From: Bradyrhizobium sp. LTSP849
GTDB lineage: Bacteria > Pseudomonadota > Alphaproteobacteria > Rhizobiales > Xanthobacteraceae
Assembly: GCF_000938255.1 (NCBI RefSeq)
Contig: NZ_JYMR01000053.1
Span: forward strand, 248,001-312,000
DNA: 64,000 bases
Direction: 5' to 3'
The notes under the pieces were generated by a model. It ran no database searches. It was given only the letters and a program-made list of their open reading frames with translations, and was not told the DNA's origin. A program made the translations under genes and the position numbers. Positions 1 through 8,282 of this stretch are shown piece by piece. How positions within the stretch are numbered: the first letter of the stretch is position 1; each line of letters opens with the position of its first letter.

Positions 1-941
1 TGCGCCAGCACACCTGTGCCGACAACGTTTGCAACACCCCCTGTCTTGTTGAGTGCGGCAAAGCCGCCGGTCGTGCCAGCCGGGAACGTCGCGTTGGTGG
101 TGTACGTCAGCGGTTGCTGAAAGCTATCGAGATAGTTCGCGCTGACGAGCCAGGACAGCTTGCCGTCGCGATTGCCCGCAGCGGCGCTGGTTTGGCTGGT
201 CACGTAGGTGTCCTTGGTGCCGTATTGATTCCACGGCATCACCGAGACCGTCTCTTTGGCCACGGCAAATGGCTTGTCCGGCATCTTGGACGTGATTAGC
301 AGCACGCCGCCAATCGAATTGCCGGGATAAGCCGCCGCGAACGGACCGTTGAGGAAATCGATCCGCCCGATCGCCTCGGGCGAGATCAGGTTCCATTTCG
401 GTGAGGCGCCGGAGTTGTTGTTGCCGATCAGCGCCGAGATCAGGAGATCATCGTAATAGATCAGCGTGCGTGCGCTGGAATTCAGGCCCCAGCTTCGCGT
501 CGCCAGCACGGCTTGGTTGTCGCCGTCGTTGCGCTTCCGCACGAACAGGCTTGGCATATATTTGACGGCGTCTTCGGAGTCCTTGAGGTTGATGGTCTCG
601 TCGGCCTGTTTTGCCGTGATGCTGAAGGAACGCTGCGGCAATTGATAGCGCGCCACGGCCGCCGGCGGATCCAGCGACGCCCGGGCGCTGCCCGCACCCT
701 GGTCATTGGTCGCGGCCACTGGGGCTGCCCGCTCGGCCACCCGCTTTGCCGACGACCGCGAGGCTCCAGCCGTTTGGGCCACAGGCTTGCGCGGCTTGGG
801 CTTCACCGTCACGGGTGCATCGACGGTCACCGCCGGCAGCGCTCTCTCGCTGCTCTCTGCGAAAACGCCGCTCGACGAGGCGAGCAGCGCGGCCGGAACG
901 GCAACGATGCTCACGCCGCGGCGGGCATGACGAGATAACAT
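1..941 (-). CDS. TonB-dependent outer-membrane receptor, N-terminal part (runs off the window)
   Basis: The minus-strand reading frame opens at the ATG at 941-939 and stays open to the window edge, so only about 313 N-terminal residues are present. Residues 1-29 form a signal peptide (basic MLSRHARR start, hydrophobic core, cleavage near VFA-ES). An Ala/Pro/Lys-rich linker follows, then a TonB plug domain with the pattern of a receptor plug (LKDSEDAVKYMPSLFVR, YDDLL, IGRIDFLNGPFAAAYPGNS, GGVLLITSKMP). Plug domains gate beta-barrel uptake of metal chelates or cofactors driven by TonB. The substrate cannot be told from the plug. The DUF2946-type protein just upstream on the same strand makes copper or another metal a reasonable inference. 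An AGGA stretch lies about 8 bases before the start. Confidence 0.88.
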   Translation of the reverse strand, partial: MLSRHARRGVSIVAVPAALLASSSGVFAESSERALPAVTVDAPVTVKPKPRKPVAQTAGASRSSAKRVAERAAPVAATNDQGAGSARASLDPPAAVARYQLPQRSFSITAKQADETINLKDSEDAVKYMPSLFVRKRNDGDNQAVLATRSWGLNSSARTLIYYDDLLISALIGNNNSGASPKWNLISPEAIGRIDFLNGPFAAAYPGNSIGGVLLITSKMPDKPFAVAKETVSVMPWNQYGTKDTYVTSQTSAAAGNRDGKLSWLVSANYLDSFQQPLTYTTNATFPAGTTGGFAALNKTGGVANVVGTGVLA

Positions 942-1026
942 GGGGCATTCCTGACACCGGCAGTCATCGCCGGCCAATTGACAACAACAATCGCCGGCGG
1001 ACGGACCGCGGCGACACCGAGGGTCG

Positions 1027-1413
1027 TCAGGAAAGCTGGGGAGGCCCGCGGGCCTGGGCGCTCGAGCCCTTATGGGGGGCGACGGCGGATGCATCCGCGT
1101 CGTGCCACACCACGCGTTCGGCGTGGCGGAAAGGAATGGAGAGTGCGGCCTGCGGCGGCGAATCGAACGACGCGTTGGCCTGCGCCAGGCAACACAGCGC
1201 GCACGCACCGGCATGCGCGGTCGGCGCGCCCGTCGGGTCGTTCGGAACGCCCTGCTCGCTCGCGCTGTGACAGATGACGGCGGCAGAAAGCGGATCGGTA
1301 ACGGCTTGGCCGGCCGCCCAGCAGGCGGCAATCGGCGCCAGCACCTGCATCACCAGCGCGAGCAGGACAACGGGTAGGAATTTTTGCAGCTGTGCGCGCA
1401 TCCGCCGAACCAT
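1027..1413 (-). CDS. DUF2946-type small exported protein with Cys cluster
   Basis: A protein of 128 residues with a basic N-terminus, a hydrophobic segment at about residues 12-34, and a conserved HAGACALCCLA cluster around residue 70. This resembles DUF2946 proteins, which sit next to TonB receptors and are suspected of metal, often copper, handling. It lies 86 bases upstream of the TonB receptor gene on the same strand, so the two are probably co-transcribed. The start is uncertain: position 1413 has no clear ribosome-binding site, and an ATG four codons later (1401) gives an equally good signal peptide. The function is inferred from family and context only. Confidence 0.7.
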   Translation of the reverse strand: MVRRMRAQLQKFLPVVLLALVMQVLAPIAACWAAGQAVTDPLSAAVICHSASEQGVPNDPTGAPTAHAGACALCCLAQANASFDSPPQAALSIPFRHAERVVWHDADASAVAPHKGSSAQARGPPQLS

Positions 1414-1831
1414 TCGTTCGTCTGCTAACTAAACACCGCACCCGCCCCGAGTCGAGGTTACTTCGCCAGCCTTGTTGGGTTGGCGCAAATTTCTCGAAAA
1501 CTGTGTTCGAACTGCCCGCCCGGCGGTCGGAATTCCGAAATTGAGGCAGCGGCATGATCCCGCCCATCCACAGATATCTTATACTTGTCATATACTTAGG
1601 GGACGAAGAGCCCGATCATTTCGTTAACTGCTCTAATTTTGAACAATCGTTGCCGAAAATGATGACAAGTGAGAAAAGTTGATCTAGCATCACTCTTGCT
1701 CAGGCTAGCCGCGAGGCCAAAGTCTGGTGGTCCAAGTCTCGGGAGGAGCCCCTGGCGCGCAAAACGCAGCGTCGCCCCGCCAATCAAGATCAAATCTTAG
1801 AATCGGGGATAATAGGGTCGACACAATTTTT
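1414..1831. other. Intergenic stretch without a recognised gene
   Basis: About 420 bases between the DUF2946 gene (minus strand) and the terminator at 1832. Short open frames exist on both strands (for example 1596-1793 minus) but none has a ribosome-binding site or family resemblance. The stretch must hold the promoter of the receptor operon, reading leftward. An AT-rich patch at about 1570-1600 is the most promoter-like part. Confidence 0.5.
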
Positions 1832-1860
1832 GAGCGGGGCTAGGGCCCCGCTCTTTTTTT
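1832..1860 (+). terminator. Rho-independent terminator with no recognised upstream gene
   Basis: A perfect 9-bp stem, GAGCGGGGC (1832-1840) and GCCCCGCTC (1845-1853), with loop TAGG, is followed by seven T at 1854-1860. The T-run is only on the plus-strand side. No plus-strand gene ends here, so it either closes an unannotated short transcript or is left from a lost gene. Confidence 0.85.
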
Positions 1861-1881
1861 GTCTGCGTGGCTGATGCGCCG

Positions 1882-2285
1882 ATGAATGCTTCTCCCAATC
1901 GAATCGAACAGTCTTTCGAGCTTGCGGCGGTGCGCTGCGCGGATCTCACGCCGCTCGTCTACCAACGCCTGTTCAAGGAGCATCCGGAAACGCAACGATG
2001 TTCCGCTCGCAAGGCAGCGAGCTCGTGAAGGGATCGATGCTCGCGCTGACGATCGAGGCGATCCTCGACTTCGCGGGCGCGCGCAGCGGACATTTCCGGC
2101 TGATCGCCTGCGAAGTGTCGTCACACGATGCCTATGGCACGCCGCGCGAGCTGTTCATCGCCTTCTTTGCCGTCGTTAGGGATACGCTGCGCGACTTGCT
2201 CGGCGATGAATGGTCGCCGGAGATCGCGCAGGCCTGGGACACTTTGCTCGTCGAGATCGACGCCTTCGCTGGCAGCGCAGCGTAA
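1882..2285 (+). pseudogene. Globin, split by a one-base frameshift
   Basis: Two plus-strand frames together read as one bacterial globin of about 134 residues. The first, from ATG 1882 (or GTG 1867), gives MNASPNRIEQSFELAAVRC and continues to LFKEHPETQ. The second, from 1998, gives MFRSQGSELVKGSML, runs through the FRLIACEVSSHDAYGTP region carrying the candidate proximal His, and ends at IDAFAGSAA. The join is at about 1994-1997, where CAACGATG stands where CAGGCGATG or similar would keep the frame, so one base is missing. Either the gene is inactivated or the assembly has an error. If intact it would bind haem and oxygen or NO in the cytoplasm. Restarting at 1998 would give only helices D to H. 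Confidence 0.75.
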
Positions 2286-2428
2286 CGCTTTGCGCTGCAC
2301 CAAGACGACGCGGCGAAACCCAACGCGATTGCAGATTGGGTGGCGTGAACTCCTCGATTGTGAGACACTTTCGGACATCGGTCGCGCAATCAATGACGCG
2401 CCGACGAAAAATGATATGGGAGCGAGCG

Positions 2429-3451
2429 ATGTCCGGGACGAAAGATTTCTCGACGACGAGGCGCGATCTTCTTCAGGCGGCAGCGACCGCCGGCGCCGCA
2501 ACTGCCATCCTCGGCAGCATGGGCATAAACCCCGCACTTGCGGCCGAAGTCGGACGATCCGAGAAGCCGCTGAAGGCGGCGTTCTCCAACGCAGGCCTTC
2601 AGGCCACCTGGTGCGCGCAGGGCAAGCAGGCCGCGGAGTTCTGGGGCAAGCTGTTCAATGTCGAGGTCACCTGGTTCGATGGCCAGCTTGACGCGGTGAA
2701 GCAGCGCGCCGCGATCGACAACATGGCCTCGCAGAAATGGGATTTCGTCGCGATCCAGGCGTTCGGCATCGGCACCCTCACCCAGCCCGTGCAGAAGATG
2801 ATCGATGCCGGCACGCCGGTGATCGATATGGACACGCTGATTGCGCCGCTCGACCAGATCAACGTCCACTCCTTCCTCGCGCCCGATAACGAATTCATGG
2901 GCGCCTCGGTGACGCAGGCGCTGTGCAACGCGATGGGCGGCAAGGGCAAGATCATCATGACGCAAGGAGCCCTCGGCCACACCGGTGCACAAGGCCGCGC
3001 GAAGGGCTTCAACAACGTCGTCAAGCAATTCCCCGCAATCGAGGTGCTCGACACCCAGCCGGCCGACTGGGACGTCTCCAAGACCGCGCGCCTCTGGGAA
3101 ACCTATCTCACCAAATATCCGCAGATCGACGCGGCGTTCTTCCACAATGACGACATGGCGCTGGCCGCCGCCAACATCATGAAGGCGCACAACCGCACCA
3201 ACATCCTGATCGGTGGCGTCGACGCCATGCCGCCGGCGATCCAGGCGGTAAGCGAAGGCCGGATGTTCGCGACCGTGCGCAATCCGTCCTGCCGTATCCA
3301 TGGCGGCGCCATCATCGCGGGCGTGGCGGCGGTGGCCGGTGGCGAGAAGAGCGGACAGGGCATTCCCAAGAACGTCATCACCGACGGCCCTGTCGTGACC
3401 AAGGCCAATGCCGCCGGCATGCAGTGGATGCAGGATCACTTCCTGATCTGA
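2429..3451 (+). CDS. Sugar ABC transporter, periplasmic substrate-binding protein (Tat-exported)
   Basis: A 340-residue protein of the RbsB-like type 1 periplasmic-binding family. The N-terminus carries a twin-arginine motif (STTRRDLLQ) and a hydrophobic stretch with cleavage near ALA-AE at about residue 37, so it is probably exported folded by Tat. The body shows the two-lobe pattern, with repeats of substrate-lobe motifs such as GTPVIDMDTLI and FFHNDDMALAAANIM. The ATG at 2429 has GGGAG 6 bases upstream; longer in-frame extensions overlap the globin. It leads a three-gene operon with an RbsA-type ATPase and permease. The ligand (pentose, polyol or other sugar) is not determinable here. Confidence 0.9.
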   Translation: MSGTKDFSTTRRDLLQAAATAGAATAILGSMGINPALAAEVGRSEKPLKAAFSNAGLQATWCAQGKQAAEFWGKLFNVEVTWFDGQLDAVKQRAAIDNMASQKWDFVAIQAFGIGTLTQPVQKMIDAGTPVIDMDTLIAPLDQINVHSFLAPDNEFMGASVTQALCNAMGGKGKIIMTQGALGHTGAQGRAKGFNNVVKQFPAIEVLDTQPADWDVSKTARLWETYLTKYPQIDAAFFHNDDMALAAANIMKAHNRTNILIGGVDAMPPAIQAVSEGRMFATVRNPSCRIHGGAIIAGVAAVAGGEKSGQGIPKNVITDGPVVTKANAAGMQWMQDHFLI

Positions 3452-3457
3452 ACTGAC

Positions 3458-4960
3458 ATGTTCGAGGGTCGTTCGCCCATCCTGGAACTCCAGGCCATCA
3501 CCAAGAGCTTCGGCGGTGTCGAAGCACTTCGTGGTGTCGACTTCGCGCTTCATCCCGGCGAGATCCATGGTCTCGTCGGCGAGAACGGCGCTGGAAAAAG
3601 CACGCTGATGAAGATCATCGCCGGCGTGCACACCGAATTCTCCGGCCGCTTCCTGATCGACGGGCAAGAGACGCATTTCCGCTCGGCCCGCGATGCGCAC
3701 GCGGCCGGCATCGCCATGGTGCATCAGGAGCTCAGCGTCGCGCCTGACCTCACGGTCGCGGAGAACGTGTTCCTGGGCAATCAGCCGACGAACCGGCTTG
3801 GCCTCGTGCAATGGCGGCGCATGGCGCGCGAAGCCGGCGAGCAGCTCGCCCGCTTCGGCATCGACGTCGATCCGATGAGCCGGCTCGGCGACCTCCCGAT
3901 CGGGCTCCAGCAGCTGATCGAGATCGCGCGGGTGCTGTTCTCCGGCGCGCGCATCGTGATCCTGGACGAGCCGACCTCCGCCCTCTCCCCGCCCGAGGTC
4001 GAGCGGCTCTTCTCCACGCTCCGACGCTTGCGCGAGGAAGGCACCGGCATCGTTTTCATCTCGCATTTCATCGAGGACATCCTGCGTGTCTCCGATACGG
4101 TCACCGTGTTCCGCAACGGGCGGAAGGTCGCTGAGACTGCGGCCTCAGCCACAACCAAGGGCGCGCTGATCGAGGCGATGATCGGCCGCGGCGGCGAAGC
4201 GCTCGAGCACAGCTATAGCGACGATTTGATGCTGCCGCGGCCTAGCGACAGTTCGGTGGTGCTGAAGGTCGACCAGCTTTCGCTGGCGCGCAGCCTGAAG
4301 GATATCTCCTTCGAGGCCCGCGCCGGCGAGGTGCTCGGCATCTACGGTTTCATGGGCTGCGGCCAGCAGGAATTGTCGCGCATCCTCTTCGGCAAGCTGA
4401 GGCCGGACGGTGGGACGCTGGTGGTCGAGGGCAAACCCAAGACCTTTGCAAGCACGGCCGCCGCGCGCCGCGCGGGCGTGGCGCTGGTGCCGGAGAGCCG
4501 GCGCGCGATGCTGTTCCACCAGGAGCCCGTCTACAAGAACATCTCGATCAGCATTCTCGACCGCATCTCGGCGCTGCTGCTCAAGCCGACGCAGGAGCGC
4601 GACATCGCCAAACGCCAAGTCGAGCAGTTACAGATCAGACCGCCCGTGGTCGGCCTCGACCTCGGCATGCTCTCCGGCGGCAACCAGCAGAAGGTCGCGC
4701 TGGCAAAGTGGCTGACCTATCCGCCGAAGCTCTTGGTGCTGTGCGAGCCGACCCGCGGCATGGATGTCGGCGCCAAGAACGACGTCATCAACATCATCCG
4801 CGACCTCCGCGCCAAAGGACTTGCCATCATCGTGCTGTCGACCGAGCCGGAAACGGTGCTGTCGCTGGCCGACCGCATCCTCGTGCTCAAGCGCGGCGCA
4901 TTGGTGCGCGAATTTGCGAACGAGCCGGTCAGCAAGGACCGCCTGCTGGAGGCGGCGTGA
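3458..4960 (+). CDS. Sugar ABC transporter, double ATP-binding protein (RbsA/XylG type)
   Basis: A 500-residue protein with two fused nucleotide-binding domains. The first has Walker A GENGAGKST (about residue 41), a modified signature LPIGLQQLIEIAR and Walker B IVILDEPTSAL. The second has a degenerate Walker A (GFMGCGQQE), an intact signature LSGGNQQKVALAKW and a Walker B in which the usual Asp before Glu is Cys (LLVLCEPTRG). Such asymmetry is normal in carbohydrate uptake ATPases of this family, though the Cys is a local departure. It starts 6 bases after the binding-protein stop codon and its own stop overlaps the region of the permease start, so the three genes form one operon. Confidence 0.93.
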   Translation: MFEGRSPILELQAITKSFGGVEALRGVDFALHPGEIHGLVGENGAGKSTLMKIIAGVHTEFSGRFLIDGQETHFRSARDAHAAGIAMVHQELSVAPDLTVAENVFLGNQPTNRLGLVQWRRMAREAGEQLARFGIDVDPMSRLGDLPIGLQQLIEIARVLFSGARIVILDEPTSALSPPEVERLFSTLRRLREEGTGIVFISHFIEDILRVSDTVTVFRNGRKVAETAASATTKGALIEAMIGRGGEALEHSYSDDLMLPRPSDSSVVLKVDQLSLARSLKDISFEARAGEVLGIYGFMGCGQQELSRILFGKLRPDGGTLVVEGKPKTFASTAAARRAGVALVPESRRAMLFHQEPVYKNISISILDRISALLLKPTQERDIAKRQVEQLQIRPPVVGLDLGMLSGGNQQKVALAKWLTYPPKLLVLCEPTRGMDVGAKNDVINIIRDLRAKGLAIIVLSTEPETVLSLADRILVLKRGALVREFANEPVSKDRLLEAA

Positions 4961-4971
4961 CGGAGAAGCCA

Positions 4972-6000
4972 ATGGCAAGCAGTGAGACGGTTCCAGCGGC
5001 GGCTCGGCGGGCGCGCGGTCTGGCGCCCTTCCTGCGCTCGCAGATGCGCAACATCGCGCCGTTCCTGACGCTGATCATCCTGTCGGCTTTCTTCGCCCTC
5101 TCCAGCCCGTCCTTCGCGACACTGGACAATCTCGGCAACATCCTCACGCAGGTGTCGGTGACCGGCATCATCGCAGTCGGCCTCACCTTCGTGATCCTCT
5201 GCGCGGAGATCGACCTCTCGATCGCCAGCATCGCCAACGTCACCGGCATCGCGGTCGCCTATTTCACGCTCCAGGAATCCTACGTCAACATTCCCAACAT
5301 CCCCCTCCCCGGCGCTGCCGCGATCCTGCTCGCCATTCTGCTCTGCGCAGCTCTCGGCCTCGTCAACGCGCTGGGGCTGACCGTGATCGGCATCCCCTCC
5401 TTCATCATGACGCTCGCCATGATGCAGATCGCCGCCGGCATCTCGGCGCTGCTGGTGCGCGGGCAGATCGCCTACAAGGTGCCCGGCCTGATCACCACGC
5501 TCGGCTCGGGCTCGATCGGCGGCATTCCCTGGATCGTCATCGTCGCGGCCATCATGCTGCTCGGCGGCCATCTGGTGCTGACCTACACGCGCTTCGGCCG
5601 CTACGTCTACATGGTCGGGGGCAATCGAGAGGCGGCCGAATATTCCGGCCTCAACGTCAAGCTCATCCTCGGCGCGGTGATGGTGATCTCGGCGGTGTGC
5701 TCCGGCATCGGCGGCATGCTTGGAGTAGCCCATTTCGGCAGCGCCCAGCAGAACGAGTTCGACACCTATTTGCTCGACTCCATCGCCGCCGTCGTGGTCG
5801 GCGGCACCAGCCTGTTCGGCGGCCGCGGCGGCATCGGCAACACCATCGTCGGGCTCTTCGTCCTCGGCGTCCTCAACAACGGCCTCGACCACGTCAATAT
5901 CGACAGCTTCCTGAAGATCCTGATCCGCGGCGTCATCCTGCTGGCGGCGCTGATCATCAACGTCTACGCGCAGCGGCTGAGGGAGAAAGCGGCGGAGTAA
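4972..6000 (+). CDS. Sugar ABC transporter permease (RbsC type)
   Basis: A 342-residue inner-membrane protein with 8-10 hydrophobic segments. It carries the branched-chain/sugar permease signature GGNREAAEYSGLNV and a following helix SGIGGMLGVAHFGSAQQ typical of RbsC-like permeases. The ATG at 4972 is preceded by GGAGAAG 6 bases away. A GTG at 4957, overlapping the ATPase stop codon and preceded by GGAGG, is an in-frame alternative that would add five residues. It forms the channel for the binding protein and the double ATPase encoded just upstream. Confidence 0.92.
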   Translation: MASSETVPAAARRARGLAPFLRSQMRNIAPFLTLIILSAFFALSSPSFATLDNLGNILTQVSVTGIIAVGLTFVILCAEIDLSIASIANVTGIAVAYFTLQESYVNIPNIPLPGAAAILLAILLCAALGLVNALGLTVIGIPSFIMTLAMMQIAAGISALLVRGQIAYKVPGLITTLGSGSIGGIPWIVIVAAIMLLGGHLVLTYTRFGRYVYMVGGNREAAEYSGLNVKLILGAVMVISAVCSGIGGMLGVAHFGSAQQNEFDTYLLDSIAAVVVGGTSLFGGRGGIGNTIVGLFVLGVLNNGLDHVNIDSFLKILIRGVILLAALIINVYAQRLREKAAE

Positions 6001-6148
6001 AGTGCCTCCCCGCAAAAAGCGCGAAAACAACCCCATGCACAGTACAAATCATTGGGGAATTTCGCCCGGAATGGCTTGAGCGCCCTGCCACCGAACGTTT
6101 GACTCGTCGGGCAAAACACCGGCACAATCCCATCATCGCACCGCCCAA
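6001..6148. repeat. Probable Bradyrhizobium-type intergenic repeat remnant
   Basis: The stretch includes phrases such as GCGAAAACAACCCCATGCAC and GACTCGTCGGGCAAAACACC, which I recall as recurring between genes in Bradyrhizobium chromosomes. There is no second copy in this window, so the call rests on memory rather than on a comparison made here. Confidence 0.35.
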
Positions 6149-6460
6149 CTAACACATCATGTCATGTGCTATACACCAGTCCGGGCCATTTTCGGGTGCT
6201 GGTTTTCCCTGTATCTTCGTTGTTTGCCATCGATAGCCGCGACCGAGCATGCACTGTTTGAATGCAGCGGTATCCGCGAGGCCTCGAATGTCACCTGTCT
6301 GGCTATAGCAAAAATCGAGAGCGGCTTGTGAGACAGCGGCACTGCGCGGGTGCCCGTGCGGCCTAATGAGATCCCGGTAAACCTCATTTACAACCTGGCC
6401 GGCGCGCACATCAACGCAGCTTACAAGCAAAAGGACTAAAATAATCATTGCCCGTTGCAT
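6149..6460 (-). CDS. Small secreted protein of unknown function
   Basis: A 103-residue protein starting at ATG 6460 with AAAGG just upstream. A hydrophobic signal peptide (MIILVLLLVSCVDVRA) is followed by a hydrophilic domain with four Cys in the mature part (FCYSQTG, FKQCMLG, DWCIAHDMMC), suggesting disulfide bonds in the periplasm. I do not recognise a characterised family. It stands alone, convergent with the sugar transporter operon. Confidence 0.55.
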   Translation of the reverse strand: MQRAMIILVLLLVSCVDVRAGQVVNEVYRDLIRPHGHPRSAAVSQAALDFCYSQTGDIRGLADTAAFKQCMLGRGYRWQTTKIQGKPAPENGPDWCIAHDMMC

Positions 6461-6681
6461 GGCTCGCAACCTTTGCCTTTTTGAATGGCCTCAATAGTTG
6501 GTCACGTTCAGCGTCGCACCGGTTCGAAGCTGTCAATGACAAACTGGAAAGCCTAAGCGTAACAGGCAATATTCCGAACCGCACCGCATGTCGCCTTCTG
6601 GCCCATCGCTTCCGTATTAGATCGCTGTGCACTGCGGCTTATAGGGCGCATGTCGCGACCTTACGTTGGCAGGATCATTCG

Positions 6682-6695
6682 TTGATCTAGGTCAA
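6682..6695. promoter_or_regulatory. FixK/FNR-type operator upstream of small secreted protein
   Basis: TTGATCTAGGTCAA matches the FNR/FixK dyad (TTGA-N6-TCAA). If it acts at the usual -41.5 position, transcription would start near 6730, giving a leader of about 50 bases before the ATG at 6782. This predicts induction of the downstream gene under low oxygen. Confidence 0.6.
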
Positions 6696-6781
6696 CATCC
6701 GCGATCCCGCGCCTCTCAGCAATGTTTCAACCACGGCTGAAGCGGCTCCCATTATCAGCCGCGGCTCAGAGGAGGTTCGCC

Positions 6782-7045
6782 ATGCATCCGAGGAAGCGTC
6801 TTTCGATCACGTCAGCGACAGTTGCCGGGATTGCCGCCAGCGTCCTGTTGGGGCTGACAGGTCTCACGCTCAATCCAACGCCAGCCGAGGCGGTCGTGTA
6901 TTGCCAGTACGTTGAATATCCGGTCGGTTGCGTTGCCCGAGCAGGCGTCGTGCTTAGGCCTCGTCCCGTGGCGCGCGCTGCGGTCCGTCATAACGCCGGT
7001 GGCAATGCAAATGGTGGCGTTAATCGCGTTGGGGTGCGGCGGTGA
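6782..7045 (+). CDS. Small exported protein of unknown function
   Basis: An 87-residue protein from ATG 6782, chosen over an upstream in-frame ATG (6722) because AGAGGAGG lies 8 bases before it. Residues 1-37 form a signal peptide (basic start, long hydrophobic core, AEA cleavage). The mature part is short and Arg/Val-rich, with two Cys (VVYCQYVEYPVGCVARAG) and an Asn/Gly-rich tail. I recall similar VYCQYVEYPxGCVA proteins in Bradyrhizobium but no function. A FixK/FNR-type box about 87 bases upstream suggests oxygen-dependent expression. Confidence 0.65.
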   Translation: MHPRKRLSITSATVAGIAASVLLGLTGLTLNPTPAEAVVYCQYVEYPVGCVARAGVVLRPRPVARAAVRHNAGGNANGGVNRVGVRR

Positions 7046-7097
7046 GGCACGTGCATGTGGGCTTGGTTCTCCAGACCGGGCGCCCTTATGCTGAGGC

Positions 7098-7292
7098 CTA
7101 GGCTCCGCGCCAGACGCGCAGCACGCCTTCGCGAAAGCCGCCGACGAAATGATCAGATGCGTCCGCTGGTAAAATTTGGCTGAGATCATCGAACGAGCCG
7201 CTCACCATGGTCGCAAGCTCATGTGCCGAAGCATGCTCCGCCCATCGACGCCCCAACTCCAAACCACGATTCCGATCTTCCTCTGCGTCCAT
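7098..7292 (-). CDS. Small hypothetical protein
   Basis: A 64-residue soluble, acidic, probably helical protein (MDAEEDRNRGLELGRRWAE to GFREGVLRVWRGA). The start at 7292 is taken because residues upstream of it in the open frame are Arg-rich and look non-coding; the ribosome-binding site is weak. The composition (HELATMVSGSFDDLSQILP, ADASDHFVGGF) looks like a true protein, but I cannot name a family. Confidence 0.5.
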   Translation of the reverse strand: MDAEEDRNRGLELGRRWAEHASAHELATMVSGSFDDLSQILPADASDHFVGGFREGVLRVWRGA

Positions 7293-7551
7293 CGTCTTGG
7301 CTATCCCACGCGTTAACCGGCGCCGACGAAGTTGCTGACCGCGTCGGGGCCTTCGACGTTCTCGCCAATCTTTGGACGCTTGGGGGCTGGAAAGATCAGC
7401 AAAGCGCATCCAGACAAGCACAACCGCAGTGTCTGGCTAGTGTACTTTGTGCCAATGCCGGTGCGACCGCAGGCGTGGAAGTTAGGTGAGGACGGCAAAC
7501 GACTTGAATGCGAAAATGGTGGTCCCGAAGCGGGGACGGCATCCGTCAATG

Positions 7552-8013
7552 CTACTGGCTACCTCCAAGTACACGCCCCAGTCGTTCGAGTTCAAGTGTT
7601 ACGCAAAATAGCGCGAACAGCGATGCCACGAGTTGCAGCCCGCGACGGAACATGAGCCAAAGATCGGCGCCTTGATTGATCTCCGGCAAATGTCTGAAGA
7701 ACACGACGCCGAACAGTGAGCCACCGAAGATAAAGGCAAGACGCCCCAGAAATAGAAACAGGTGACTTAAGACCGGACTCGAGCGCTGAGGGGGAAGCGG
7801 AACGCATCGCAAGCGATACCAATAGGCGACCTGCATCGCAATGATCATGACGGGCGCAACAAAATTGTGGGACCGTTCGAACGGCAGCTGCTCACCAGGA
7901 TAGGTCATCAAGTGCCTGAATTCGGGCAGACCGTCCAAGATTATAAAGAGCGCTCCCGTCAGTTGAATCAATAGAAGAACCAAATAGACGGCTCTCGATT
8001 TCAAGTTCGTCAT
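7552..8013 (-). CDS. Four-helix integral membrane protein of unknown function
   Basis: A 153-residue protein with four hydrophobic segments (about residues 8-27, 50-65, 83-104 and 119-140) and short polar loops. Start at ATG 8013; a GTG at 8022 is in frame. No family is recognised. Its 5' end faces the FixK/FNR-type box at 8121-8134, which is symmetric and at a workable distance (about 115 bases), so low-oxygen control of this gene is possible. Confidence 0.6.
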   Translation of the reverse strand: MTNLKSRAVYLVLLLIQLTGALFIILDGLPEFRHLMTYPGEQLPFERSHNFVAPVMIIAMQVAYWYRLRCVPLPPQRSSPVLSHLFLFLGRLAFIFGGSLFGVVFFRHLPEINQGADLWLMFRRGLQLVASLFALFCVTLELERLGRVLGGSQ

Positions 8014-8120
8014 GCCGAACACCCGTCAAAGCCCATGCTAGTAGGCTCGCCTCCGACCATTTTGTTTATTCGAGAGTGAGGACACCACAAAAGAGTAAGC
8101 GCCTCAGAAGCTCTTGAACG

Positions 8121-8134
8121 ATGATCCAGATCAA
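8121..8134. promoter_or_regulatory. FixK/FNR-type operator in a divergent intergenic region
   Basis: ATGATCCAGATCAA matches TTGATC-NN-GATCAA at 13 of 14 positions. It lies between the minus-strand membrane protein gene (start 8013) and the plus-strand micro-ORF at 8169 and could serve either. For the micro-ORF a -41.5 placement would put the transcription start at the ATG itself. Confidence 0.6.
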
Positions 8135-8168
8135 AGCCTAGCCTCCAGCGGTCACCAACGATACCGGC

Positions 8169-8282
8169 ATGGCATTCGATCCACGGCAGCTTTGGCAGAT
8201 TACCATCCTCGAAGTGGTGGGGATCGTCACGGTTGCCGTCAGTGCGGTTACAGTCGCTGGCGTCCTATATTCGGTCTGGTAG
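8169..8282 (+). CDS. 37-residue single-pass membrane micro-protein
   Basis: The frame from ATG 8169 encodes MAFDPRQLWQ, then one hydrophobic segment (ITILEVVGIVTVAVSAVTVA), ending GVLYSVW and a TAG. It has the layout of oxidase accessory micro-proteins (short soluble N-terminus, one helix, aromatic end) but no sequence match I can name. There is no clear Shine-Dalgarno sequence. The FixK/FNR-type box centred 41.5 bases upstream implies a very short leader or leaderless message. The coding status is inferred from composition and position. Confidence 0.45.
   Translation: MAFDPRQLWQITILEVVGIVTVAVSAVTVAGVLYSVW

Noticed and set aside
1679..1692. TTGATCTAGCATCA as a possible FNR/FixK box
   Set aside because: The right half ATCA is shifted relative to the required TCAA, so the dyad is broken.
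1596..1793. A 65-residue minus-strand frame
   Set aside because: There is no start signal and the composition is not convincing.
6448..6690. An 80-residue plus-strand frame
   Set aside because: It has no ribosome-binding site or recognisable pattern, and ends within the FixK/FNR-type box.
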